Below are positions 8,945 through 15,573 of a DNA stretch of 16,752 nt, piece after piece (positions within the stretch are counted from its first letter, which is position 1; each line of letters opens with the position of its first letter). The position numbers and the translations under genes are program-made. The stretch lies in the NCBI GenBank assembly GCA_014084085.1, contig NPFB01000010.1, positions 142,357-159,108 of the forward strand. The letters are read 5' to 3'. This DNA is from Hondaea fermentalgiana (lineage: Eukaryota; Sar; Bigyra; Thraustochytrida; Thraustochytriidae). The notes beneath the pieces are model-generated. The model saw nothing but the letters and a program-made list of their open reading frames with translations, was not told the origin of the DNA and searched no databases.

Positions 8945-8967
8945 CCAATGCCAATGCTCATGCCAAT
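8945..8967 (+). promoter_or_regulatory. Cluster of three CCAAT boxes
   Basis: CCAAT occurs at 8945, 8951 and 8963 within a GCCAAT-rich stretch, about 195-215 nt upstream of the MAPR start codon. CCAAT boxes bind NF-Y/HAP complexes, which in fungi regulate respiratory and heme genes. Binding here is inferred only, and the motifs also sit in a short tandem repeat that could produce them by chance. Confidence 0.35.
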
Positions 8968-9073
8968 GTGATGTGATGCAGATGTGATGCCCTGCGTTGC
9001 GATTCAAGCACAATGAGACCATTCATCGTTGCATGCATTGGTTGCTTGCGGTACTTGTGTTTTTATTTAACCT

Positions 9074-9106
9074 TTGCCTAAGCCTTGCCTAAACCTGTCT
9101 TGCCTA
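9074..9106 (+). repeat. Three copies of TTGCCTA
   Basis: TTGCCTA is repeated at 9074-9080, 9085-9091 and 9100-9106, with spacers of 4 and 8 nt, in the middle of the divergent promoter region. It could be a decayed microsatellite or a transcription-factor array. Confidence 0.5.
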
Positions 9107-9257
9107 GACTTCCTTCACACATTGATCGTAGCCTCTACTCGATAGAAACCAGAGACGCGTCTCTTTTCCGGCCTCTCTTCCGCGTAAGTAGCCCCATCCT
9201 CTGCAAAGCTCTGGCCACGTCCTCCATTTGCGCCTCATTGATAGTGAATCCCTTGGG

Positions 9258-9269
9258 TGACGTACGTCA
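9258..9269. promoter_or_regulatory. Perfect 12-bp palindrome with CRE-like half sites
   Basis: TGACGTACGTCA is its own reverse complement. It contains inverted TGACG and CGTCA half sites, the core of bZIP CRE/ATF elements, spaced two bases wider than in the classic 8-bp CRE. It lies about 650 nt upstream of the SDHC ATG and about 507 nt upstream of the MAPR ATG, so it could serve either gene. Confidence 0.4.
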
Positions 9270-9406
9270 GCAACCCCTACCCACCTTACGTGCCGGCTGC
9301 TCGTACTTGTTCTACAGGCGGCGCGGCGAGGGCTCATAACCAGGCAATTAAGGCGGAAATGCCCGGGCGCCGCTGCAAGTGGGGCAGGGCAAGGGCGGAA
9401 AGCGCG

Positions 9407-9441
9407 GCGCGCAAGTGGAGCTTCAGCGCGCGCAAGTGGAG
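9407..9441 (+). repeat. 14-bp direct repeat GCGCGCAAGTGGAG
   Basis: Exact copies at 9407-9420 and 9428-9441, 21 bp apart, in the GC-rich upstream region of SDHC. A related word, CAAGTGGGG, occurs at 9376. This is roughly two helical turns between copies, which suits paired protein binding, but no factor is known to me. Confidence 0.55.
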
Positions 9442-9524
9442 GTTGCGCGCGATAGCGCAGTGGGCGCGCGCAGCTGCAAGCAATCCAATCCGCGATCGAA
9501 ACCGAGGCAGCAAACACGGACGCC

Positions 9525-9549
9525 CGCACGCACGCACGCACGCACGCAA
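9525..9549 (+). repeat. (CGCA)n microsatellite
   Basis: About six uninterrupted CGCA units directly upstream of the possible SDHC leader intron. Simple repeat with no coding support. Confidence 0.7.
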
Positions 9550-9579
9550 GCTCGCCAGCTCCATCGCGCGCGCGCTCAG

Positions 9580-9891
9580 GTACGTCGGGGTCCCGAGGCC
9601 GCCGCCCGCGCCGCGCTCGTCGCGAGACGCGTTCGGCGCGGCGGGGCGGGGAAGGGGGGGAGAAGGGATGACGGACGATCGATGGAGCAGGAGCACGGAC
9701 GCCTGCGCAGTTCGCGGGTCACAGGACGCTCGCTGCGCGCGTGCGGCGGCGAGGAGGGGAGACGCGCACGGGGGGAGACGCGGGGATGACGGGCATGAAG
9801 ACTGACGATGGCAAGGGTGCGTGCTTGCTGGCTTGCTTGGTTTCTTGCTGGCCTGCGGATGGTACATGGCGCGATGGTGGATGACACACAG
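9580..9891 (+). other. Candidate 5'UTR intron of SDHC
   Basis: A strong donor, CAG|GTACGT at 9580, and a plausible acceptor, ACACAG at 9891, bracket 312 nt that hold all nine ATG triplets found between the donor and the SDHC start. Splicing would leave a 26-nt stretch before the ATG at 9918 with no upstream ATG. The alternative is a transcription start after 9891. Confidence 0.35.
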
Positions 9892-9917
9892 ATTGAACGA
9901 GGAGAGGACTGAGGAAG

Positions 9918-10406
9918 ATGCTCGCCCGCCAGACGCCCATGGTGCGCGGCCTCGCCGCCGCGTGCGCCGGCCGTAACACCCTCACGGCCGCCCGCAAGCC
10001 GCTCGCGACCCAGATGACGCACGTCACGGACCTCTCGACCTCGAGCAAGGACGAGCGCCCCGTGTCCCCGCACATTCTCATTTACGCGTGGCCCCTTGCC
10101 GCCATCTCTTCGGTCACGACGCGCGTCACGGGCGGTCTGCTCGCGGTCGGCGTCTACGGTATTGGTATTGGCTCCCTTCTGGGCGGTGACATGCCGGCCA
10201 CCATGGCGAGCCTCGGCGCCTCGGGTCTCGGTCCGCTCGTCAAGCTCAGCGTCGCTTTCCCCCTCTCGTACCACTTTCTCGGCGCTACCCGCCACTTTTA
10301 CTGGGAGAAGTTCCCCGAGGGCCTCAACGTTGACTCGCAGCGCATGTCCTCCATCGGCATCTTTGCTGGTTCTGGCCTGATCAGCTTCATCCTCATGTTC
10401 CTGTAG
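9918..10406 (+). CDS. SDHC: Succinate dehydrogenase cytochrome b560 subunit (complex II, SDHC/Sdh3)
   Basis: Membrane anchor of mitochondrial complex II that binds heme b and ubiquinone with SDHD. 162 aa, the normal size. Residues 1-45 are rich in Arg, Ala and Thr with almost no acids, like a mitochondrial presequence. The family start motif RPVSPHILIY is at 47-56. The quinone-site Ser and Arg are kept in SVTTR (S65, R69), but the usual His before that Arg is Thr. H119 in YHFLGATRHFYWE matches the heme b axial histidine, and H126 is the second conserved His of the HxxxGxRH motif. Three hydrophobic segments lie at about 54-88, 105-125 and 143-162. The start has A at -3. Nuclear location is expected for most eukaryotes. 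The identification is secure. Confidence 0.94.
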   Translation: MLARQTPMVRGLAAACAGRNTLTAARKPLATQMTHVTDLSTSSKDERPVSPHILIYAWPLAAISSVTTRVTGGLLAVGVYGIGIGSLLGGDMPATMASLGASGLGPLVKLSVAFPLSYHFLGATRHFYWEKFPEGLNVDSQRMSSIGIFAGSGLISFILMFL

Positions 10407-11167
10407 TCAGCGTTTTCTTTTTCCCCAAAAATTACTATGTGCAGAGGAAATTGAAAAAGAAGATGGATACAGAGAGCAAGAGAGCAGGCAGGTAGATCAT
10501 TGCCGGACTCGAGTCGTCCAAGACGGGGATGTTTGCGTTTCCCAAGGTCGAATCGGCCCGGTTTAATAACTAACAAAGAAACAGATCTGGGTTCACGTCG
10601 CGTCATCCAAAAAGTATCAGACACGAAAGTAAGCTTGCTTTCACGGGCAAAGAGGGTCAAGTTCTTGGCCGCGCTCGCTTTCAATCTGGATTTGAAAGGC
10701 GGGCCTCAAGTTTATGACCACGTTCGTTGCTTGTCCTTTTTTCTTTTTTCTTCATCTTTGGTAACTTCTGCTTGCTTGCTTGCTTGCTTTCAATCCGGAT
10801 TTTTAAAATACCATTGCTGCGCGGTACTTTGATTGACCTTGTTATGGGAACCTTGGACCACATCCAATTGACGCTGGGGCGTACTGCAACTGGTCCGCGG
10901 CTCTGTGGAGATAAAATATCCGGCAAAGCTCACCCGATTCGACTTGCTTTCACACATGAAAATCTTCGGCTTTCGTAACGCGCGGAGTTGACGTAGACAT
11001 AATGCTTACTCTGCAAACGGTTTGCGGGAAAGTGATGCGGTGCTTTCAGCTTGCATGGGCCGACGTAATAATGGAAAAAATGTTTACATTCGAAGATGTG
11101 ATTCGAAACTATCATAGTAAGAAGAAGTACGAACCCATTTGCTTTGACCAGTAGACCCGAGGCACGA
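10407..11167. other. Convergent intergenic region between SDHC and the PDI-like gene
   Basis: 761 bases shared by the 3' ends of two convergent genes. It contains a 17-bp near-perfect direct repeat, a short CTTG repeat and AT-richer sequence than the flanking genes. ORFs crossing it have no ATG start or family signal. No RNA gene was recognised. Confidence 0.6.
10677..10802 (+). repeat. Direct repeat GCTTTCAATCYGGATTT, two copies
   Basis: Copies at 10677-10693 and 10786-10802 differ at one base (CTGG versus CCGG) and are offset by 109 bp. The second copy is preceded by a CTTG microsatellite at about 10771-10788. It might reflect a local duplication or a small remnant element. Confidence 0.5.
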
Positions 11168-12562
11168 TCAATCTTCGGCAAGGAAGGCGTCGAGATCAAA
11201 GTCATCGTCATCATCGGCCACCTCTGGAGGCTGGCCCTCCTCGCCGTCCCAAGGCTCGACAGTCTGAATGCGCGGCCAGCCTCCATCAAAGAATTCTCCC
11301 AATGTTTTTGCCGATGCAGCAAACGCAGAGAGTGCGCCCCCCGTGAATCCAGAACCGCGCATGGGAAGAGCAAGCTCCTGTGCACCGTGGCGACGTAGAA
11401 GGAGCACCGCAGGAAAACCGAACTCAAGCGAATACGCCTCTTCCCACGCGGGCTGAGCGCCAGCCTCGACCCATGCAAAAGGCATGTGACGCGCCTTGCG
11501 TTGCGCGTCTTCGAGCTCGGCAATGAGCTCCTCGCGACCCTGCTTGCCCGAGTCAAGAATGTGCGGCAGGAATGCAATCACGCATTTGCTCTGCGCCCCG
11601 CACGTGTCCTCGAAGTCAGCTTGCGATACCAGTTCCGGGATCTCCAGACTCACCTGGCCGCCGTGACGTTCAAAGGCCTCAAGACTCCACGCCACGATTG
11701 CCTCGGCGGACCGTTCCATTTGGTAGTCTTCTGCAGCGTCATCGTCCTTGTTCATGGCGCCCGGAGGAAAAAACTTGATGGTGGGAAAGCCCTGGATTCC
11801 GAAACGCTGCGCAAGGGCCTCGTTCGCGGTGGCGTCGACATTGGCAATCACAACGCCGCTGCCCGCAAGCTCTGAAGCGGCTTGCGCCCATTCTGGGTGC
11901 AGGCGCTGACAGTGCCCGCACCATGGTGCGGTAAAGCTCACCAAGAAGGCGTCGTCACTTTGTTGTACAGTTTCATCAAAGGTTTTGTCCGAGAGCTCCA
12001 GAACGCGGCCGTCAGCGCCAGGACGCGCGCCTTGGCCTTCTTTAGCCTTCTTTTGCCGTTTTTGTTGTGTACTGTCTGCGCGCGTAGATGAGGAAGAATG
12101 GCCCGACGACGACGACGACGAGGAGGAGGAGGAGGTGGAGGACGGCACGCGTGCAAGGACAGCACGTCGGATCTCGTCGAGGACGGCAACAGCCGCGTCG
12201 CTCGCGTCAAGCTGACCCTTGGCGCTCACCAAAGTCTTGGGTGGGTCCGTCTTGTCAATGCCGTAGAACCGGAGGCCAGCCTTGCCCGCGCCGCAGACGT
12301 GCTCGGTGCTCTGATCCACGACGCCCACCTGTACGCCAGTGCCGTGCAAATAATCTGCGAGCTCGGCGAGTTCGTCAGCACGGGTTGCCTGCGGCATGTT
12401 CTGGAAATCGACAACCCACGGTCCCTCTGCGAGTTTAACTTGCTCCTCAAAATTGCTGTCCTTGAGCCGGTGCACGCGCTGCGCGGCGATTTGCGCAGCG
12501 CCTTGTGCGACGGCCACTGCAACAGCGACGAGGAGCGCGGGGCCTGTCAGAGCGCGGGTCAT
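11168..12562 (-). CDS. PDIA6: PDIA6/P5-like protein disulfide isomerase, one thioredoxin site lost
   Basis: 464 aa. Oxidoreductase of the secretory pathway that forms or rearranges disulfides. Signal peptide at 1 to about 24 (MTRALTG followed by an Ala/Val core). The N-terminal thioredoxin-like domain at about 28-138 has no CxxC where CGHC is expected. A Ser/Gly linker at 140-160 and a Lys/Gln stretch follow. The second thioredoxin domain at about 186-300 keeps APWCGHC with Cys215 and Cys218 and cis-Pro260 (GFPTIKFF). The C-terminal b-like domain at about 310-440 has the PDIA6 marks FLPHILDSGKQGR, WVEAGAQ, FGFPA and EPWDG. The acidic tail ends AFLAED rather than KDEL. The frame stays open upstream, but the first ATG is at 12562, directly before the signal peptide and with A at -3, so it is preferred. 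Assignment to the PDIA6 group is strong because of the b domain; ER retention is unclear. Confidence 0.92.
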   Translation of the reverse strand: MTRALTGPALLVAVAVAVAQGAAQIAAQRVHRLKDSNFEEQVKLAEGPWVVDFQNMPQATRADELAELADYLHGTGVQVGVVDQSTEHVCGAGKAGLRFYGIDKTDPPKTLVSAKGQLDASDAAVAVLDEIRRAVLARVPSSTSSSSSSSSSSGHSSSSTRADSTQQKRQKKAKEGQGARPGADGRVLELSDKTFDETVQQSDDAFLVSFTAPWCGHCQRLHPEWAQAASELAGSGVVIANVDATANEALAQRFGIQGFPTIKFFPPGAMNKDDDAAEDYQMERSAEAIVAWSLEAFERHGGQVSLEIPELVSQADFEDTCGAQSKCVIAFLPHILDSGKQGREELIAELEDAQRKARHMPFAWVEAGAQPAWEEAYSLEFGFPAVLLLRRHGAQELALPMRGSGFTGGALSAFAASAKTLGEFFDGGWPRIQTVEPWDGEEGQPPEVADDDDDFDLDAFLAED

Positions 12563-12991
12563 CGTCTTTGCAAATGTCCCCCAAGCACAAGCACCAGCAC
12601 CAGCAGCTGCTGCAGCAGCAGCCAGCCTTCTCTTCTCTCTCTCCCTGTGCTGCGGAATTTCGTTTCTGCAAGGCTTTGCCACCTGCAGCTGGCTGCAGCA
12701 CAGGCAGCAAGCAAAGAAAGGCTTCTCTCCTTCCACGCTGGCGTTGAACTCGTCCGTCCCCGTTGGATTCTCGCATTTGCATTTCTTTTCGCGACGTTAA
12801 AAAAAAGAAAAGCGGTTTCGCAAAGTCGTTTGGGTAACCGTACTCAACGGTGCGCATACATGGGGTGACGGGTGTCGACGAGCACCGCGTCGTCGTGTGC
12901 CAGGGCAGGGCGATTGGTGCGAGGCGAGGCTGGCGCCGCAAGCAAAGAGCAAGCAAAGAGCGAAACAGCGCGAGCGAGCGAGCGAGCAAAG
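12563..12991. other. Divergent promoter region between the PDI-like and ABC ATPase genes
   Basis: 429 bases between divergent start codons. The PDI side carries a CAG/CTG-rich leader at about 12595-12630. The ABC side ends with AGCAAAGAG words and a (CGAG)n tract at 12971-12987 immediately before the ATG. No TATA box stands out. Confidence 0.55.
12971..12987 (+). repeat. (CGAG)n leader microsatellite
   Basis: Four CGAG units directly before the ATG at 12992. Length change here would alter the leader, not the protein, if translation starts at that ATG. Confidence 0.6.
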
Positions 12992-14782
12992 ATGCGTTCG
13001 CCGTGGACGCTGGCGCGACGGGGCGCGGCAAGCCGTGCAGCGACTGGAGGGTCGCCGGCAGCGACGGCGCTGGCGACATGGCTGCGCGAAGGCGCCGCAG
13101 AGATGCGCTCAGGGGCGCTGGTTGGGCGCATGAGTGCGGGTAAGACTCGCGCCCTGCGCGAGCTGCTGGACCAAGAAGCCCGGCAGCAGCAAGAGCAAGA
13201 GCAAGGACAGTCACCAGGGAAAGATGGAGGCGGCAGCAAGATGGAGCTCGTCAGCTTTGAGACGACGCTAGACTTTGTGCGAAGTCATGGAACCGATTCT
13301 GTCGGTTTTGTGTGTGGCGGCATCAACTCTGCTCGCGCGCGGTCCCTCGTCGTGCGATTTGGGCTCATCAACGCATGGACGAAGCAGGTCGGTTCGCTCT
13401 CGAGCGGCGAGCTGCGCAAGCTCACGCTCGCTCGCGCCATGGCGAACGCCCCGGATCTGCTCCTTATTGATGGCGCCCACGATGGTCTCGATCCCAAGTC
13501 GCGCTTTCAACTGAGTGGTCTCCTGGCAGGTCTGGCGCGCGGTCTCCCGAAACTACTCGTGCAGCTCGGAGGTTCGGGTCATGCGGCTCCAAAGCTGCGC
13601 GCACGTCTTTTGCAGGTCTCCCATCGCGCCGAGGAGTTTGCCACGGAAATCGGTGACGTTTTTTCCCTTGCGGACCCAACAAGCCCGCTCGTGCGCAGCC
13701 TTATCGACACCTCTCTTCCCCTAAGTTTTCGTAGCGCCGAAATGGAAAAGGTGCTCGCGGACGCGCATGACACGCCCGCCGACGGTGCGTCCCGCCAGCG
13801 CACGTCGGGGCAAGCGGATCGACTCGTCGCGAGGGCTCCCGAAGATGCGCCTGCGTGGTACGCATCGCGCGACGAGCCCATTGTAAACTTTGACGCAGCT
13901 ACCGTGACCTTTGCCAAGCCACCGGGGCCAAACGATCGCGAATCTCCCTCTGCCTCGCAAGAGCATGTGGGCGGCATTCGCGATTTGCGCCTGCGTATCG
14001 AGTCTGGCGAGTTCTGGGCCTTTGTCGGCAAGAACGGCGCCGGCAAGAGCTCGTTGGTCAAGCTCATGGCCTCGCCGCGCCTGCTCGACCAGGATTTGAG
14101 CCTATCCGAGGCTGCCTTGGGCGAAACCAAGACCGCCACGAAGTTCTCCTCCAACAACGAACGCGACCTCGTTGTGTTGGGTGAGCCTCGTGGATCCCCC
14201 TCGTCGCCTGATCGCATCTCAGAGGGTGTTGGCGTTGTCTCGATGGATGGTCACATGCGCACGTTGTTTTACGCGCAGCGCAATCCTGGCACGCTCGTGG
14301 CCGCCGACGTTATGCGGAGCGGGCTCTATGGGGCCGCATGTTCGGGTGGAGCAAGTCTTGCTGCACTGGAGACGTTTCTGGACGCGAAAAAGGAAAAGCA
14401 GCAAGCCACCCAGACCGATCTTGATGCATTGTGTGCGTTTGTTGGCTTTCCCACGGACAAGCTGCAGCAGCCGTTCGAGACCCTAGGTCTCGGAGAACAG
14501 CGTCTGGTTCTTGTGGCGCGTGCACTCATTCACAAGCCCCGTCTGCTTGTCTTTGACGAAGCTAGCCAGGGTCTCGATGCGCCAACTCGCGAAGGTCTCA
14601 AAGCACTCCTTACTGAGGTGCACGACTTTGTCCCGCAAATCGCGATCATTGTTATTACCCATCATAGCGACGAGATTCCCGACGGAGTCACGCACATGCT
14701 TCATCTCGAAGCTGGGCAAGCGCTGCACAATGGGCCTGTTGAGTCCAGTGAAGCGGTTCGTTCGTTCTTGCACGCCTTGTAA
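12992..14782 (+). CDS. ModF/PhrA-like tandem ABC ATPase, soluble
   Basis: 596 aa with two ABC nucleotide-binding domains and no membrane segment. This matches bacterial ModF/PhrA and the yeast YDR061W-type proteins; their role is not well defined. Domain 1: Walker A GRMSAGKT at 45-52, VSFE at 87-90, signature LSSGE at 136-140, Walker B LLLID at 156-160 followed by Gly161 instead of the catalytic Glu. Its Gln-rich insert lies at about 61-82. Domain 2: Walker A GKNGAGKS at 346-353, signature variant LGLGEQR at 498-504, Walker B LLVFDEASQGLD with D522 and E523, switch His557 in ITHHSDE. The N-terminus MRSPWTLARRGAASRAATGG resembles a mitochondrial presequence. The frame is open further up, but only GTG precedes this ATG, which has A at -3. 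Paired divergently with the PDI-like gene. The ModF-like grouping is firm; location and substrate are inferred. Confidence 0.9.
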   Translation: MRSPWTLARRGAASRAATGGSPAATALATWLREGAAEMRSGALVGRMSAGKTRALRELLDQEARQQQEQEQGQSPGKDGGGSKMELVSFETTLDFVRSHGTDSVGFVCGGINSARARSLVVRFGLINAWTKQVGSLSSGELRKLTLARAMANAPDLLLIDGAHDGLDPKSRFQLSGLLAGLARGLPKLLVQLGGSGHAAPKLRARLLQVSHRAEEFATEIGDVFSLADPTSPLVRSLIDTSLPLSFRSAEMEKVLADAHDTPADGASRQRTSGQADRLVARAPEDAPAWYASRDEPIVNFDAATVTFAKPPGPNDRESPSASQEHVGGIRDLRLRIESGEFWAFVGKNGAGKSSLVKLMASPRLLDQDLSLSEAALGETKTATKFSSNNERDLVVLGEPRGSPSSPDRISEGVGVVSMDGHMRTLFYAQRNPGTLVAADVMRSGLYGAACSGGASLAALETFLDAKKEKQQATQTDLDALCAFVGFPTDKLQQPFETLGLGEQRLVLVARALIHKPRLLVFDEASQGLDAPTREGLKALLTEVHDFVPQIAIIVITHHSDEIPDGVTHMLHLEAGQALHNGPVESSEAVRSFLHAL

Positions 14783-14799
14783 AGCTTTTCAACATGTGT

Positions 14800-14832
14800 C
14801 TTCTTCTTCTTCTTCTTCTTCTTCTTCTTCTT
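14800..14832 (+). repeat. (CTT)n microsatellite
   Basis: About ten perfect CTT units followed by TTTC-rich sequence, 18 nt after the ABC ATPase stop, so probably in its 3' UTR. Confidence 0.85.
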
Positions 14833-15427
14833 TCTTTCTATTTTTCTCTTCTTTTGCTTGTGTTCTTGGGTTGAAAACGGAGTTGTCGTCGAAGCAACGA
14901 ACTATTATCTGTGCGCATCTATTTAGGTCTATCACCCAGGACATGGATGACCGGAATGACTCGATATTGGATGCGGTCAAGTTGCAAGCGCTCGTTTCCT
15001 TTGATACCTTTGGATCGAGATGCGCGCTATCAGGAGGATCGACAAGCTCTATTAGTGCTCCAATTCTCAAAAACAGGATGAAAAGTTCGAAATTCTTTGT
15101 ACAAGTTAAGGCTCTATGGTTGTATGCGTGAGGCACGGCCGAGGTTCCAGAAAAGTAGGATCACCACTCCTCAGTCTCTCGTTCACTCTTGTTTTGCTTT
15201 TTTTACTTTTCCAAAAGCCTGAGCACGGCACGCAAGGAAAGAGGAAACAAACCCTCTCATGACCTCAAACCAAGGCTGCTCTTTTTCCTTTGTTGGGGCG
15301 ACATGATCCGTCTGTCGTCTGTCCTTTGCACGAGCTATCGATGCCCTTCAGAGTTCAAATATGAAGTGAAGAAGGATAAAAATCCCTTTGTCGGAGGACT
15401 CGTCAATCTTGCGTGAAACAAAGACCC

Positions 15428-15445
15428 ACCGCAAGGTCTTGCGGT
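15428..15445. repeat. Inverted repeat, 8-bp arms, 2-nt centre
   Basis: ACCGCAAG-GT-CTTGCGGT lies between two convergent genes, just upstream of a (CT)n tract. The 2-nt loop is too tight for a good RNA hairpin, so a DNA-binding site or chance is more likely. Confidence 0.5.
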
Positions 15446-15460
15446 CGCCCACTTCTCTCG

Positions 15461-15478
15461 CTCTCTCTCTCTCTCTCT
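15461..15478 (+). repeat. (CT)n microsatellite
   Basis: About nine CT units in the 3' flank of the minus-strand gene that follows. No coding support. Confidence 0.8.
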
Positions 15479-15573
15479 TTTATATTCTTTGTTGAGAGAT
15501 GCTTCTTTTGGCGTTCGCCACAATCAACAAAAGTCTTTTCTCACTCCTTTTTCTTTTCCAGCTTGATTCACAG

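Larger units (their letters stand above)
8752..9917. other. Divergent intergenic region between MAPR and SDHC genes
   Basis: 1166 bases holding both promoters. The MAPR-proximal part has AT-richer repeats: three CCAAT motifs and ATG-rich tandem words at 8895-8990, then three TTGCCTA copies at 9074-9106. The SDHC-proximal part is very GC-rich, with a (CGCA)n tract, a 14-bp direct repeat and nine ATG triplets shortly before the SDHC start. ORFs across it begin with GTG or TTG and have no family resemblance, so I call no gene here. Confidence 0.7.
14783..15573. other. Convergent intergenic region between the ABC and UVRAG/ATG14-like genes
   Basis: 791 bases, AT-richer than the genes, with two pyrimidine microsatellites and an 8-bp inverted repeat. 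The opposite-strand ORF at 14789-15136 starts with GTG and draws its acidic tail from the CTT repeat, so it is not called. No RNA gene was recognised. Confidence 0.6.

Noticed and set aside
9257..9805. GC-rich ORFs upstream of SDHC on both strands
   Set aside because: They start with GTG, TTG or internal codons, are Arg/Ala low complexity, and overlap each other in several frames, as expected of GC-rich non-coding DNA.
10930..11577. 215-residue minus-strand ORF overlapping the PDI C-terminus
   Set aside because: A different frame over a conserved PDIA6 b domain; it has no recognisable domain and its own end is in AT-rich 3' flank.
12563..12736. Longer N-terminus for the PDI-like protein using GTG at 12736
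   Set aside because: A eukaryotic gene is unlikely to start at GTG, and the ATG at 12562 directly precedes a good signal peptide. The upstream segment is Cys/Ala-rich leader sequence.
12872..12991. Longer N-terminus for the ABC ATPase using GTG at 12872
   Set aside because: No ATG in frame before 12992; the extra 40 codons are a low-complexity leader with the CGAG repeat.
14789..15136. Minus-strand 115-residue ORF with a Lys/Glu-rich tail
   Set aside because: It begins with GTG, has no family resemblance, and the poly-Glu tail is just the CTT microsatellite read on the other strand.
14783..15573. Possible tRNA or small RNA gene in the intergenic region
   Set aside because: I looked for a T-loop GTTCRANTC with matching acceptor arms and found only isolated fragments without cloverleaf pairing.
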